Source: Propioniciclava sinopodophylli (GTDB lineage: Bacteria > Actinomycetota > Actinomycetes > Propionibacteriales > Propionibacteriaceae). Taken from it: 64,000 bases of DNA. The stretch spans positions 124,001-188,000 of the forward strand of contig NZ_SDMQ01000004.1 in the NCBI RefSeq assembly GCF_004324755.1, written 5' to 3'. Below the pieces are notes generated by a model that was not told the DNA's origin, did not search any database, and saw nothing but the letters and a program-made list of their open reading frames with translations. Positions 49,958 to 57,910 of the stretch are shown here, piece by piece. The first letter of the stretch is position 1, and each line of letters opens with the position of its first letter. Position numbers and translations under genes: made by a program.

Positions 49958-51964
49958 TCAACATCGTCGTGCCCCGGGCCGAAGTCGTGGCGGTGGCCAC
50001 CGCAGCTCGCCGGGACGGTCATCGCGTGGCGTTCTTGCCATACCACACCGTTCTAGGGTAGTTGCCCGGACGCCCAACCTGGAACCAGAGTTGCCACCGC
50101 CCCGCCGAGAGCCCCGGTGTTGCGCGCCGACAGCCCCGGTGTTGCGCGCCGACAGCCCCGGTGTTGCGCGCCGACAGCCCCGCACAGCTGCACGGTTGGC
50201 CTCCCGCCAGCGCCTCCGCGTACACTGATTCCTCGCCGGGGCCATGGCGCAATTGGTAGCGCACCTGCTTTGCAAGCAGGGGGTTAGGGGTTCGAGTCCC
50301 CTTGGCTCCACCGACGGCACAAGGCTCGAACCCTTGCCAATGGAAACTTTGGCGGGGGTTCGGGCCTTGTTCGTGTCTGCGGCCCGAGTGAGAGCGTTGG
50401 CGTTGACCTGGGGGTCGAGCAGCATTTCGAAGGGCCGGTTGTGCTCGACGCGCAGCTCGTTGTCCTCGTCGATGTCGACCTTCGTGAAGAACGCCTGGTT
50501 GCATAGCCGTCGGTTGGTACCGTCGCAGCGGGCGTAGATTTCGGCGCAGTTGGCGAGGAGCCCGAGGGCGTCGTCGAGGTGGGCGCGGGCGTCGGCGTAG
50601 TCGCCGAAGTGGGCGTCGATACGTCGGGTCACCTTGTCGAGTTCGGCGGGGATGCGGTCCTGCTCGCGCTTGAGCACGGTCAGCGGGATCGCGTCGGCAT
50701 AGTGGGCCTGCATGAGTCGGTCTTGCTCGCTTTCGAGCCGGTCGCGGTTGGCCGTGAGACGCGCGAGTTCTTCGGTTTCGGCGGCCATCAGCCGGTCGAA
50801 CTCGTGGTGGAGCATCCCGGCGAGGGCGTCTTGCTGGGCGGGTGTGATCTGGACGCGGGAGTAGTAGTCCTCGACGAGCTTCTCCACGTCCTCGATGAGC
50901 ATGGCCTGGCGCGTGCACTCGGTCCGCTTGGAATGCCGGCCGGAGCAGACGAAGTCGCAGTACACGTTGCCGTGGCGGTTCTTCGCGTTGGAGACGATGA
51001 GCCGCGACCCGCATTGGCCGCAGTGGATGGTGCCTTTGAGGTAGTGACCGTGAACCTGGGTCGCCTCGACGGCGCACTGGTGCGCGGTGAGCACGGACTG
51101 GACCTGGTACCAGACCTCGGCGGGCACGAGCGCGGGGTGGTTCCCCTTGTAGCGGGTGCCGCGGTAGACGACATCGCCTTTGTAGTAGGGGTTGGTGAGG
51201 AGCCGGTGCACGGTCGAGACGGCGAGAGCCTTCGCCGCTCGCTTCGGGGTTGGCAGGCTGCGGAGTCCGCGTGAGGTGAGTTCGTCGTGGAGCTGGCTGA
51301 CGCTCCAGTTCCCGGAGGCGTATGCCTTGAAGGCCCACTCGATCATGGGCGCGCGTTCGGGGTCGAGCTCGATGGTGCGGAGCTCGCGGCCCGTCTCGTC
51401 GCGCTTGCGGACGTTGAGGTAGCCGATGGGTGCTCGCCCGTTCGTTCCTCCACCGATGGCTTTCTGCGTCATGCCTTTGGTGACTTCGGTGGCGAGGTTG
51501 CGGGAGTAGAACTCGGCGATCGTGGACATGATGCCGTGCAGCAGCATGCCCGAGGGCGTCTCGTCGATGTTCTCTGTCGCGGAGACGAGCATGACCCCGC
51601 ACTGTTGGAGTGCGAGGTGGATGCTCACGTCGTCGGCGCGGTTGCGGGCGAGTCGGTCTACCTTGTGGACGATGCAGTAGGAGACCTTGTTGGCCTTGAC
51701 GTACTGGATCATCCGCATCAGCTCGGGCCGGTCGGATGACTTAGCGGAGGCTCCTGCGTCGATGAACTCTTCGACGATGCCGGCGCCGAGCTGTTCGGCC
51801 TTGCGCCTGGTCGCTTCGCGTTGGGCGGGGATCGAGAAGCCTTCGTCGGTGCCGCCCTTCTCTGCCTGCTCACGGGTTGAGACCCGGAGGTAGGACACTG
51901 CGACAGCAGCGGTCCGGGGTGGGTCGATCAGGCTGGCTGTTGGATCATCGGCGACGGTGGTCAT
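49958..51964 (-). CDS. Large serine recombinase reading through tRNA-Ala
   Basis: 668 codons from ATG 51964. The first ~550 make the enzyme: catalytic domain with the active serine in SYLRVSTREQAEKG, IVHKVDRLARNR, recombinase domain, and zinc ribbon (HCGQCG, then VYCDFVCSG). From about 50313 the frame leaves the element: it is antisense to tRNA-Ala, crosses the 22-bp array and ends at 49958 in chromosomal DNA. So the natural stop codon is missing here, and the tail depends on the site of insertion. Integration at the tRNA 3' end is inferred from this abutment. Confidence 0.82.
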   Translation of the reverse strand: MTTVADDPTASLIDPPRTAAVAVSYLRVSTREQAEKGGTDEGFSIPAQREATRRKAEQLGAGIVEEFIDAGASAKSSDRPELMRMIQYVKANKVSYCIVHKVDRLARNRADDVSIHLALQQCGVMLVSATENIDETPSGMLLHGIMSTIAEFYSRNLATEVTKGMTQKAIGGGTNGRAPIGYLNVRKRDETGRELRTIELDPERAPMIEWAFKAYASGNWSVSQLHDELTSRGLRSLPTPKRAAKALAVSTVHRLLTNPYYKGDVVYRGTRYKGNHPALVPAEVWYQVQSVLTAHQCAVEATQVHGHYLKGTIHCGQCGSRLIVSNAKNRHGNVYCDFVCSGRHSKRTECTRQAMLIEDVEKLVEDYYSRVQITPAQQDALAGMLHHEFDRLMAAETEELARLTANRDRLESEQDRLMQAHYADAIPLTVLKREQDRIPAELDKVTRRIDAHFGDYADARAHLDDALGLLANCAEIYARCDGTNRRLCNQAFFTKVDIDEDNELRVEHNRPFEMLLDPQVNANALTRAADTNKARTPAKVSIGKGSSLVPSVEPRGLEPLTPCLQSRCATNCAMAPARNQCTRRRWREANRAAVRGCRRATPGLSARNTGAVGAQHRGSRRGGGNSGSRLGVRATTLERCGMARTPRDDRPGELRWPPPRLRPGARRC
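50085..50097 (-). repeat. Solitary 33-bp-family motif GTGGCAACTCTGG
   Basis: Same motif as the 33-bp units at 27725-27888, seven bases from the 22-bp array, so the two repeat families meet here. Confidence 0.4.
50104..50191 (+). repeat. Four 22-bp repeat units upstream of tRNA-Ala
   Basis: Units at 50104, 50126, 50148 and 50170 with GCCGASAGCCCCGGTGTTGC core. The array sits between the divergently transcribed PBP and tRNA genes and is the last one seen in the window. Confidence 0.92.
50238..50310 (+). tRNA. tRNA-Ala (UGC anticodon)
   Basis: 73 nt. The acceptor arm GGGGCCA pairs with TGGCTCC (one G-U). The D arm has AATTGGTA. Anticodon arm CCTGC-TTTGCAA-GCAGG shows anticodon TGC, and TTCGAGTCC is the T loop. 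The discriminator A at 50310 is followed by CC, so CCA is not fully encoded. It is the probable attachment site of the adjacent element. Confidence 0.97.
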
Positions 51965-52145
51965 CGGGGGCTCACTCTCACGCGGTTCGACCCTCGCGCT
52001 CCCACTGCGGTGGGATGGGGCGTTGATCGTGAGAGCAGCCGGTGAAGGCTGTAGGGCGAGACCCGATGGTCTCGGTGCGTGTTGCCCGCCAGATGACGAG
52101 GTTTGGGCCACAACGCCCCGCGTCGCGAGGCTTGCAAGGTTCATT

Positions 52146-52373
52146 CTACCGGGCGGCCTCTGAGACGACCAGGCCATCGGGGGGTCGCCCGGTAGGTGTC
52201 GGGCACCCGGACCGCTTCGCGGGCGCTCGGCTCTCGCCTGTCTCCTGCAACGTCAGCCGGATCAGCACTTCGGCGAGCTTGTGCAGGTCGGCGCGGTCGC
52301 GATGCACGGCCCGGACGGAGAATGACCGCTCGTCGTAGGAGCGTCGGTCGGTCTTCTTGACATAGCGGCTCAT
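52146..52373 (-). CDS. Small ICE-associated protein
   Basis: 75 residues. The first half, RYVKKTDRRSYDERSFSVRA then DRADLHKLAEVLIRLTLQE, is helical and charged and is a pattern I associate with genes just upstream of actinobacterial ICE recombinases. The second half is basic and likely disordered. It may be a small regulator. Function unknown. The 180 bp between it and the recombinase start holds a short CCCACTGC-type hairpin and no gene. Confidence 0.5.
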   Translation of the reverse strand: MSRYVKKTDRRSYDERSFSVRAVHRDRADLHKLAEVLIRLTLQETGESRAPAKRSGCPTPTGRPPDGLVVSEAAR

Positions 52374-52377
52374 CGGT

Positions 52378-52977
52378 CTACGGAGCCCCGTCGTCGGCGA
52401 GATTGGCGTAGAACTCGTCTTCGGCTTCCTGCCGCTTGCGGACCTGAGCGATCACGAACTCGACGAACTCGCTATCCCGGTCGGTGAACTTCACGTCCTG
52501 GATTGCGGGGGCCGGCTCATCGCCGGGCCAGGCCGCTTGCCGGGTGGGGCGGTCGCGGTCCCCGTGCGTGCCGCAGGCGGTGACCCAATCGCGGAGTCGC
52601 TGGCGAGCATCGGCGAAGTCGCGGTGCCAGCCGAGGGGTGCGGACGCGTTCTGCTCGGGGTCGTAGGCAGCCAGCCAGTGCAGGTGGAGCGCCGAGAGTT
52701 CCCAGACGAGCTCGGGATGGTGATGCCAGAACGGCGGGATCACGGCGACTTGGAGACCGTAGGTGCGGCGCAGCCAGTCCACCCACCGGTTCAGCGCGAG
52801 CCATTCCTGCTCCAACTCGTGAGCCGTCAGCAGGTTCCAGTTCACCGGATGGGGCGGTTCGGGCGTGTCGGCGTTGGTGACGCGGGGCGGCCCGTCGAAC
52901 ACATCAGCCTCATCCACGTCGGACGGACTACCGGGGACATCTGGCGATGTGGGTTCCTGGTTCTGATCGTTCGTCAT
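52378..52977 (-). CDS. ICE-associated hypothetical protein
   Basis: 199 residues. Acidic N-terminus of ~45 residues, then a domain rich in Trp and His (WNLLTAHELEQEWLALNRWV, HWLAAYDPEQNAS) and a helical C-terminus (EFVEFVIAQVRKRQEAEDEF). The Trp and His richness suggests a folded domain conserved in this ICE family; no known function. Four bases before the preceding small gene. Confidence 0.6.
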   Translation of the reverse strand: MTNDQNQEPTSPDVPGSPSDVDEADVFDGPPRVTNADTPEPPHPVNWNLLTAHELEQEWLALNRWVDWLRRTYGLQVAVIPPFWHHHPELVWELSALHLHWLAAYDPEQNASAPLGWHRDFADARQRLRDWVTACGTHGDRDRPTRQAAWPGDEPAPAIQDVKFTDRDSEFVEFVIAQVRKRQEAEDEFYANLADDGAP

Positions 52978-52993
52978 GGCCCGGCTCCCGAAC

Positions 52994-53296
52994 TCACATG
53001 CTCACCGGCGCGGCCTGGGCCGCAGCGGTCGTCCGTTGCGGCGACTCGTAGGCGGCGGCGTCTCGTCCGGCCGAGTTGCGCGGGGTGCGGTCCACCTCGT
53101 AGCGGGTTCGCGCGGCGTCGTGGCCGATCTTCTTGGCGATGAACTCTTCGACCTCGATCGCCTGGCCGTTGCGCTCGTAATTGACCGGGGCGCGTGTAGC
53201 CCTCGGCCACGAAGTTGTCGCCTTGGGCGAAGTTCGCGTGCGCAACGGCTCCGAGGCGATGAAGCCTGACAGTGATTCCTGGGTGTGAATGGCCAT
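52994..53296 (-). pseudogene. SSB-like ICE gene with internal deletion and frameshift
   Basis: The N-terminus MAIHTQESLSGFIASEP and the C-terminal half (NYERNGQAIEVEEFIAKK, then DAARTRYEVDRTPR) match an SSB-like protein family of actinobacterial ICEs. Between them about 20 codons are out of phase; the proper residues (ANFAQGDNFVAEGYTRP) are visible in another frame. A missing middle segment (~50-60 residues by family memory) and an extra C in the run at about 53186-53192 together bring the frame back. The product would not bind DNA normally. Confidence 0.65.
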
Positions 53297-53375
53297 GATG
53301 GCGTCCTCCTGAACTTGGGCGGCCAGCTGCATGTGGTCGCTGTGTCAGGCAGGTGCGCCCCAGCACCCAGAGTCG

Positions 53376-55151
53376 TCAGGGTGCGGGGCGGCGCAGGAGG
53401 GCTTCGAGCTCGGCGCGATCGCTGCGGAGTTGCGCGGCATCCTGCCGGCTGGGCCAGGCCCGCAGGTCGGTGACGATGGGTGGTGCGGAGCGGAGCATGG
53501 TGATGCCGGTGCCAAACGGCAGCGTGCGAATGCGGTCGGGCGGCAGGATCGGCACGCGGCGGATGGAGCGCTGGTTGGAGCGCGTGCCTCGGTCGCCGAG
53601 GGTGATGCTGTCGGTGTACTCGTCTCGCTCGCCGATGAGGGTGGAGAGGTCTTGGAGGTCGCGGCTGTTGGATGCGCCGCCGAGGATGATCTTGACGATG
53701 CTGGCATCCCAGATCGCGCCGGCCTGGTGCTCGCTCCACCGGTCGCGAGCCTGTGCGAGGGACTGCAAGACCGGCATGGTCGTGATCCCGGTGCCACCGC
53801 CTTCGGCCATGAGCGTCGGCAGTGACGGCATGGGCGCGAGGTTTCCGATCTCATCGAGCGCGAGCAGCAACGGTGGATCGAGCCGGGCTCCGGGTGAGCG
53901 GGCGGCGAGTCGGCGGGCGGTTTCGATGAGGTCTTCGACGAACGCCGCGACCAGTGACGCGGAGGCTCCCGCTCCGGCTCCGGTGGCGAGTAGGTAGAGG
54001 GTGCCTTGCTCGGTGAGGAAGGTCTCGGGGTCGAAGTGCTCGTGCGGGCCTGGCGTGATGGCATCGAGTACGCGCGGGTCGGCGAGGGCGGCGAGTGCGA
54101 GGGAGACGCCTTGCCAGATGCTGTCGCGGGTCTTGGGGTCGGCTTCGATCATCGCGCCCAGGGAGTCGTCCCAGCCCATCGCGGCGTTGGGGTGTGAGTT
54201 GAGGATCGCGACGGCCTCGGACGCCGCGCTGGGGTCGAGGGTCCACCTGAACAGCTCGGCGGGCGGGCGGCCATCAAGCGCGGCGGCGTGCAGCAACGAC
54301 TGGAGTGCGGTGCGGGTCTTGCCTTCCCAGAACCCGCCGGACTCGACCCCTCCAGCGGACAGGCCGGTGGCGGCGGCGAGGCCGTTGGCGCGGATCATCG
54401 CCGTCAGCGGATCATCACAGCCGCGAATGGGTGACCAGCGCAGCCCGGCGGGGATGCCTTCGGCGAGGTGTTGAGGGTCGAACACGGCGACCGGGCCACC
54501 CTTGCGGCGTCGGGCGCGGAGGGTCGCGGTGAGGTTGTCGGGCCTTGTGCTGGTCGTGACCACAGCCCCCGGCGCGTCGAGGATCGCATTGATGACGACG
54601 TGCAGACCCTTGCCCGAGCGGGGCGGGCCGATCAGCAGGATCGAGTCTTCGACCGATGCCCAGACCTTCGTTCCACGACTGGCACCGAGCAGGTAGCCGA
54701 CATCCTGCGGTGGTGGTGACTCCAAGGAGGGTCGCAGCGTGGCCGCGCGGTGAAGGAGCGCCTTGGCGGATGCTGCGGTCTTGACTTCGTGGCTGGTCGC
54801 GATTCCGGCGAGTCGGTGCGGGTCGGTCTCTGTCTTCCGGGTGTGTCGGCGCAGGACGATCCACACCCAGACGATCCCAGCGGCGAGTCCGGCGAGCAGT
54901 GCCGTGCTGACGAGCCAGTAGACAACTGGGTTGAGCCCGTCGGCACCGAGCGCGGTCGCAGGGTCGCTGGGGTTGAACAGCGCGGCGAGCCCCGCCGCTG
55001 CTCCGGCGTCGGGCTGCGGTGTGCCGGTGAGGAACGCGGCGACGCTGCCAGCGGCGCGGAGGACGAGAGCGATCCCGAACATGCCGATCAGGCCAATGAG
55101 GGCGGCGTTGGTGAGTTCGTCGCCCATGCCCCCGGCCTGGCGCTGGTTCAT
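53376..55151 (-). CDS. Type IV secretion coupling protein (VirD4/TraG, TraM-recognition type)
   Basis: 591 residues. Two membrane helices near the N-terminus (LIGLIGMFGIALVLRAAGSV and YWLVSTALLAGLAAGIVW), Walker A GPPRSGKG, Walker B LLLALDEIGN, and the TraM-recognition-like region TLMAEGGGTGITTMPVLQSL. It would bring DNA to a secretion channel for conjugation. It remains intact. ATG 55151 is the start, with ATG 55127 an alternative. Confidence 0.88.
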   Translation of the reverse strand: MNQRQAGGMGDELTNAALIGLIGMFGIALVLRAAGSVAAFLTGTPQPDAGAAAGLAALFNPSDPATALGADGLNPVVYWLVSTALLAGLAAGIVWVWIVLRRHTRKTETDPHRLAGIATSHEVKTAASAKALLHRAATLRPSLESPPPQDVGYLLGASRGTKVWASVEDSILLIGPPRSGKGLHVVINAILDAPGAVVTTSTRPDNLTATLRARRRKGGPVAVFDPQHLAEGIPAGLRWSPIRGCDDPLTAMIRANGLAAATGLSAGGVESGGFWEGKTRTALQSLLHAAALDGRPPAELFRWTLDPSAASEAVAILNSHPNAAMGWDDSLGAMIEADPKTRDSIWQGVSLALAALADPRVLDAITPGPHEHFDPETFLTEQGTLYLLATGAGAGASASLVAAFVEDLIETARRLAARSPGARLDPPLLLALDEIGNLAPMPSLPTLMAEGGGTGITTMPVLQSLAQARDRWSEHQAGAIWDASIVKIILGGASNSRDLQDLSTLIGERDEYTDSITLGDRGTRSNQRSIRRVPILPPDRIRTLPFGTGITMLRSAPPIVTDLRAWPSRQDAAQLRSDRAELEALLRRPAP

Positions 55152-55201
55152 GTCAGCAGCCGCACCGCGAGCGTGCCCGAGATGCGCCCGAACAAGATCA
55201 C

Positions 55202-55696
55202 CTAGTGCGTGCCGTCGGGCCGATCGTCGAGGTCGATGAGCGCGCGGGCCTCGCCGGTTCCGGTGGCGTCGGTATGGGAGACAATCGTCGCGACGGCGAC
55301 ATCCTCGCCGGGCACGAACCCCTCCGCGGTGACCTCAGCCAGGCGTGGCGCCCGTCGGGCGTGACGGCTCCGACGAGTCTCTGGCACAGGGTTCTCGGAT
55401 GGGGCCACTGCGCGTCTGGGCTTGCGGGTGGGGAGGATGTCGGTGAAGACGGTGCCATCGCATTCGCGGACCTCGACCCGAACCGCGATCGTGCGGTCCT
55501 TGGTGATGGTATCCATGAGCGGCCCGAACGTCGCCCGCGTCCACGCGCTCGCGTCCGGTGACGCGAACGGTGTTCCATCGACCGTCGCGGTAAGGGTGCC
55601 GTCGTCGCCGACTGTGACGAGGACGTGCGGCAGCTCGACGGGAGCGGTCGTGTCGTCGTCGTTCGAGCCTGTTCGGCGCGGGCTGGTGAGGTTCAT
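55202..55696 (-). CDS. ICE-associated hypothetical protein
   Basis: 164 residues, start ATG overlapping the VirB4-like stop (ATGA). A beta-rich middle (VLVTVGDDGTLTATVDGTPF, then ITKDRTIAVRVEVRECDGTV) and a basic stretch (PETRRSRHARRAPR). No family identified. Translational coupling to the upstream gene and location before the coupling-protein gene tie it to the transfer cluster. Confidence 0.6.
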   Translation of the reverse strand: MNLTSPRRTGSNDDDTTAPVELPHVLVTVGDDGTLTATVDGTPFASPDASAWTRATFGPLMDTITKDRTIAVRVEVRECDGTVFTDILPTRKPRRAVAPSENPVPETRRSRHARRAPRLAEVTAEGFVPGEDVAVATIVSHTDATGTGEARALIDLDDRPDGTH

Positions 55697-56400
55697 CGGT
55701 GACCTCCTGCTGCGCGGCTGCTGGTGTCGAACAGGGCGAGTTCGTCGGGGTGCAGTTGGTGTTGGCAAACGAAGCTCCTGGACTTGATCCGCCACAGGCC
55801 TTGGCCAACGCCAAGGTTCGGCAATAGCAGTTGCTCCGTGCCGGTCAGGCCGAGTGCCTTTGCGGTCGGACCGAGCTGGTCGGACTCCTGCCGGTACACG
55901 ATCCGCGTCTCCGCGTTCGCCAACAATGAGTTGGCCAGGGAGCGCATGGCTGAGCCTTGGTCGCCCACGTTGTCGAGGTCGGTGAGCTTGTGGAAGATCA
56001 GCATGTTCGCGATCCCGTAGTGCCGGGCGAGGCGCCAGTGCGCACCCATCCGCCGCAACAGCGCGGGATGGGACATGAGTCACCATGCCTCGTCGTAGAT
56101 CACCCACCGCTGCCCACCGTTCGGGTCGAGCAGCGCGGACTCCATCCACGCCGACGAGCACGTCATCAACACCGAAATCAGCGTCGAGTTCTCCGTGACC
56201 CGTGACAGGTCGAGGGAGATCATTGGCAACGACGGATCGAACTTGACCGTGGACGGCCCGTCGAGTCGGAGCTGTTCGGTCGCCCAGCGGCAGGCCCGGG
56301 TGGTCAGCATTGCCCGCGGTTTGGCGATACCGGTGTCCTGCTCGGTGACCACCCCCACCGGACACGACGGCTCCGGGCACGTCCACGTGCGTTTGCGCCA
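55693..56400 (-). pseudogene. VirB4/TraC-type conjugation ATPase, broken by a nonsense codon
   Basis: A single frame runs through DGPSTVKFDPSLPMISLDLS, then QRWVIYDEAW, a TGA at 56080-56082, then LMSHPALLRRMGAHWRLARH and SDQLGPTAKALGLTGTEQLL to the stop at 55693. These are C-terminal ATPase segments of actinobacterial ICE ATPases. The TGA occupies the Arg position after DEAW (CGA to TGA). Upstream of the visible part (about 56400) the family pattern is lost. The start shown is approximate. Confidence 0.75.
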
Positions 56401-56901
56401 ACGCACGAAGCAGCTCCTGCAGACGTGGCGCATGTTGGAAGACGCGCGGTGCATCCGCTGTTGCGGCGAGCGGGTCGACGAGATCATGGGACAGCAGGCC
56501 CAGTGCCGCTGGCTCCTGGAGCGGTACCAGGTCTTCGACCCGGCTGGCGACAATGAGCGCCACGAATCTCAGCAAGCCCTGCAGAGGCTGCAGGAACCGA
56601 CACCATCTCAGGACTGGCTCGCAGCAGCGCAAGCCCTGATCCGCCTCCGCCCCGAAGCCTGAGGGAAGCACCCCATGGGACTTGACCCCGCACCAGTCGA
56701 GCCCTGCGGCGGCCTGAACCGCGGCGCGTCGGATGGCCGGCGGTGTGTGGGGTCTGGCCCCCATCTCGGCGTGGACGCCCGCCCATCCACCAGCTCCAAT
56801 GCTGCATCAAGCACCCGTGCGGGGGCACGCTGGACGTGTCGGGTTGGCCACGGGTGTGGCCGCCCCTGGAGAAGCTATGAACCCTGACCTGTGGAGGAAC
56901 C
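56401..56901. other. Degraded stretch with no confident gene
   Basis: About 500 bp between the ICE ATPase remnant and the thioredoxin gene. A plus-strand open frame to 56662 contains RYQVFDPAGDNERHE and QEPTPSQDWLAAAQALIRL, which read protein-like, but it overlaps the ATPase remnant and matches no family I know. The remainder shows only shadow frames. Confidence 0.3.
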
Positions 56902-57327
56902 ATGGACGCCCACATCACCACCTGTCCTGCCTGCAACACCCGCAACCGGGTCCCCGCGGTGGCTGCTGGGGTGCCGCAGTGCGCTACCTGCCACGCGCCA
57001 TTGCCCTGGATCACCGACGCCCACGACGCCGACTTCGCCGCTGTCAGCGACTCGTCGAAGCTGCCGGTCCTGGTGGACCTGTGGGCGCCGTGGTGCGACC
57101 CCTGCAAGCAGTACTCGCCGGTGCTGGAGAGGCTCGCCGCGCAGTACGCCGGCCGTCTCAAGCTGGTGAAGGTCAACGTCGACGAGTCGCCAGCCACGCA
57201 GGCCTCCTTCGACGTCCAGTCGATCCCGACGCTGGTACTGCTGCGGGATGGCCAGGTGGTGGCCCGACAGGCCGGTGCCATGTCGTTGGGGGCCCTGCGG
57301 CGCTGGGTCGAGCCGCACCTGGACTGA
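56902..57327 (+). CDS. Zinc-motif thioredoxin (TrxC-like)
   Basis: 141 residues. An N-terminal zinc-ribbon-like region has CPAC and CATC pairs, as in thioredoxin 2. The thioredoxin fold then carries the active site WCDPC, with Asp in place of the usual Gly, and the cis-Pro segment SIPTLVLLRDGQ. The Asp variant should alter redox potential. ATG 56902 has GGAGGAAC just before. First gene of the stress block; nothing shows that it is co-transcribed with clpB, which is on the other strand. Confidence 0.9.
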   Translation: MDAHITTCPACNTRNRVPAVAAGVPQCATCHAPLPWITDAHDADFAAVSDSSKLPVLVDLWAPWCDPCKQYSPVLERLAAQYAGRLKLVKVNVDESPATQASFDVQSIPTLVLLRDGQVVARQAGAMSLGALRRWVEPHLD

Positions 57328-57813
57328 CCTCACCTGTCGACGAACATCCCGGCCATCACTAAGCATGCGCAGGGTTTCGAGATCGCCAACCACACCTATG
57401 ACCACAAGCCGACCAGCGACCTGCCGGACGCGAAGGTGGCGTGGGAGGTCAGGCGCACCAATGCGGCCCTGCAGAAGATCACCGGCCAGAAGCCGACGCT
57501 GATGCGTCCGCCCTATGCCGCCCGCACGCAGCGCACGGACAAGGTCGTCGGCACCAACGGGCTGGCCGTCGTGGTCTGGAACAACCCACCGGAGGACTGG
57601 GTGGCCGGCCACAACACGGCGGCGGTCATCACGAAGCTCACGGTGCAGCGCGCCAGCCGGGACTCCATCCTGCTGATGCACGACATCCACCTGTGGACCG
57701 TGGATGCGGCCGCTCCCACCATCGACACGCTACAGAAGCAGGGCTACACGCTGGTCACGGTCAGCCAGCTGCTGGGCTCCACGAAGCCCGGGAAGCTCTA
57801 CCCGGCGGCCTGA
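57328..57813 (+). pseudogene. 5'-truncated polysaccharide deacetylase (NodB domain)
   Basis: Directly after the thioredoxin stop, in a different frame, codons read IPAITKHAQGFEIANHTYDH then RPPYA and LLMHDIHLWTVD up to TGA 57811-57813. These are motifs 2 (HTYDH), 3 (RPPY) and 5 of the NodB deacetylase fold. Motif 1 (TFDDG), the catalytic base, and the start codon are missing. The join to thioredoxin marks a deletion. Confidence 0.75.
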
Positions 57814-57898
57814 CGCACCAGTCGACTGGCCAGGTGCGGTTGGAGCTCGAGCCCCACCTCCTGGCGAGGTGATCCCGATCTCTTGCGTCAGGGCCCGG

Positions 57899-57904
57899 TA
57901 GCCT
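57899..57904 (+). promoter_or_regulatory. -10 box of the 245-residue membrane protein gene
   Basis: TAGCCT, six bases, ATG 57911; the only leaderless-type start seen in the right-hand block. Confidence 0.4.
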
Positions 57905-57910
57905 CGAAGC

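Larger units (their letters stand above)
50311..56660 (-). mobile_element. Remnant of an integrative conjugative element at tRNA-Ala
   Basis: Contains a serine recombinase, a VirD4/TraG coupling protein, a broken VirB4-type ATPase, and an SSB-like ICE gene, all on the minus strand. No relaxase, no complete secretion system and no second copy of the tRNA 3' end were seen up to 64 kb, so the right boundary is a guess. Pseudogenes show decay. Gene content is characteristic of actinobacterial ICEs. Confidence 0.65.

Noticed and set aside
56195-56662. Plus-strand gene over the ICE ATPase remnant
   Set aside because: Some segments read protein-like, but it overlaps recognisable ATPase codons on the other strand and has no family, promoter or clear start.
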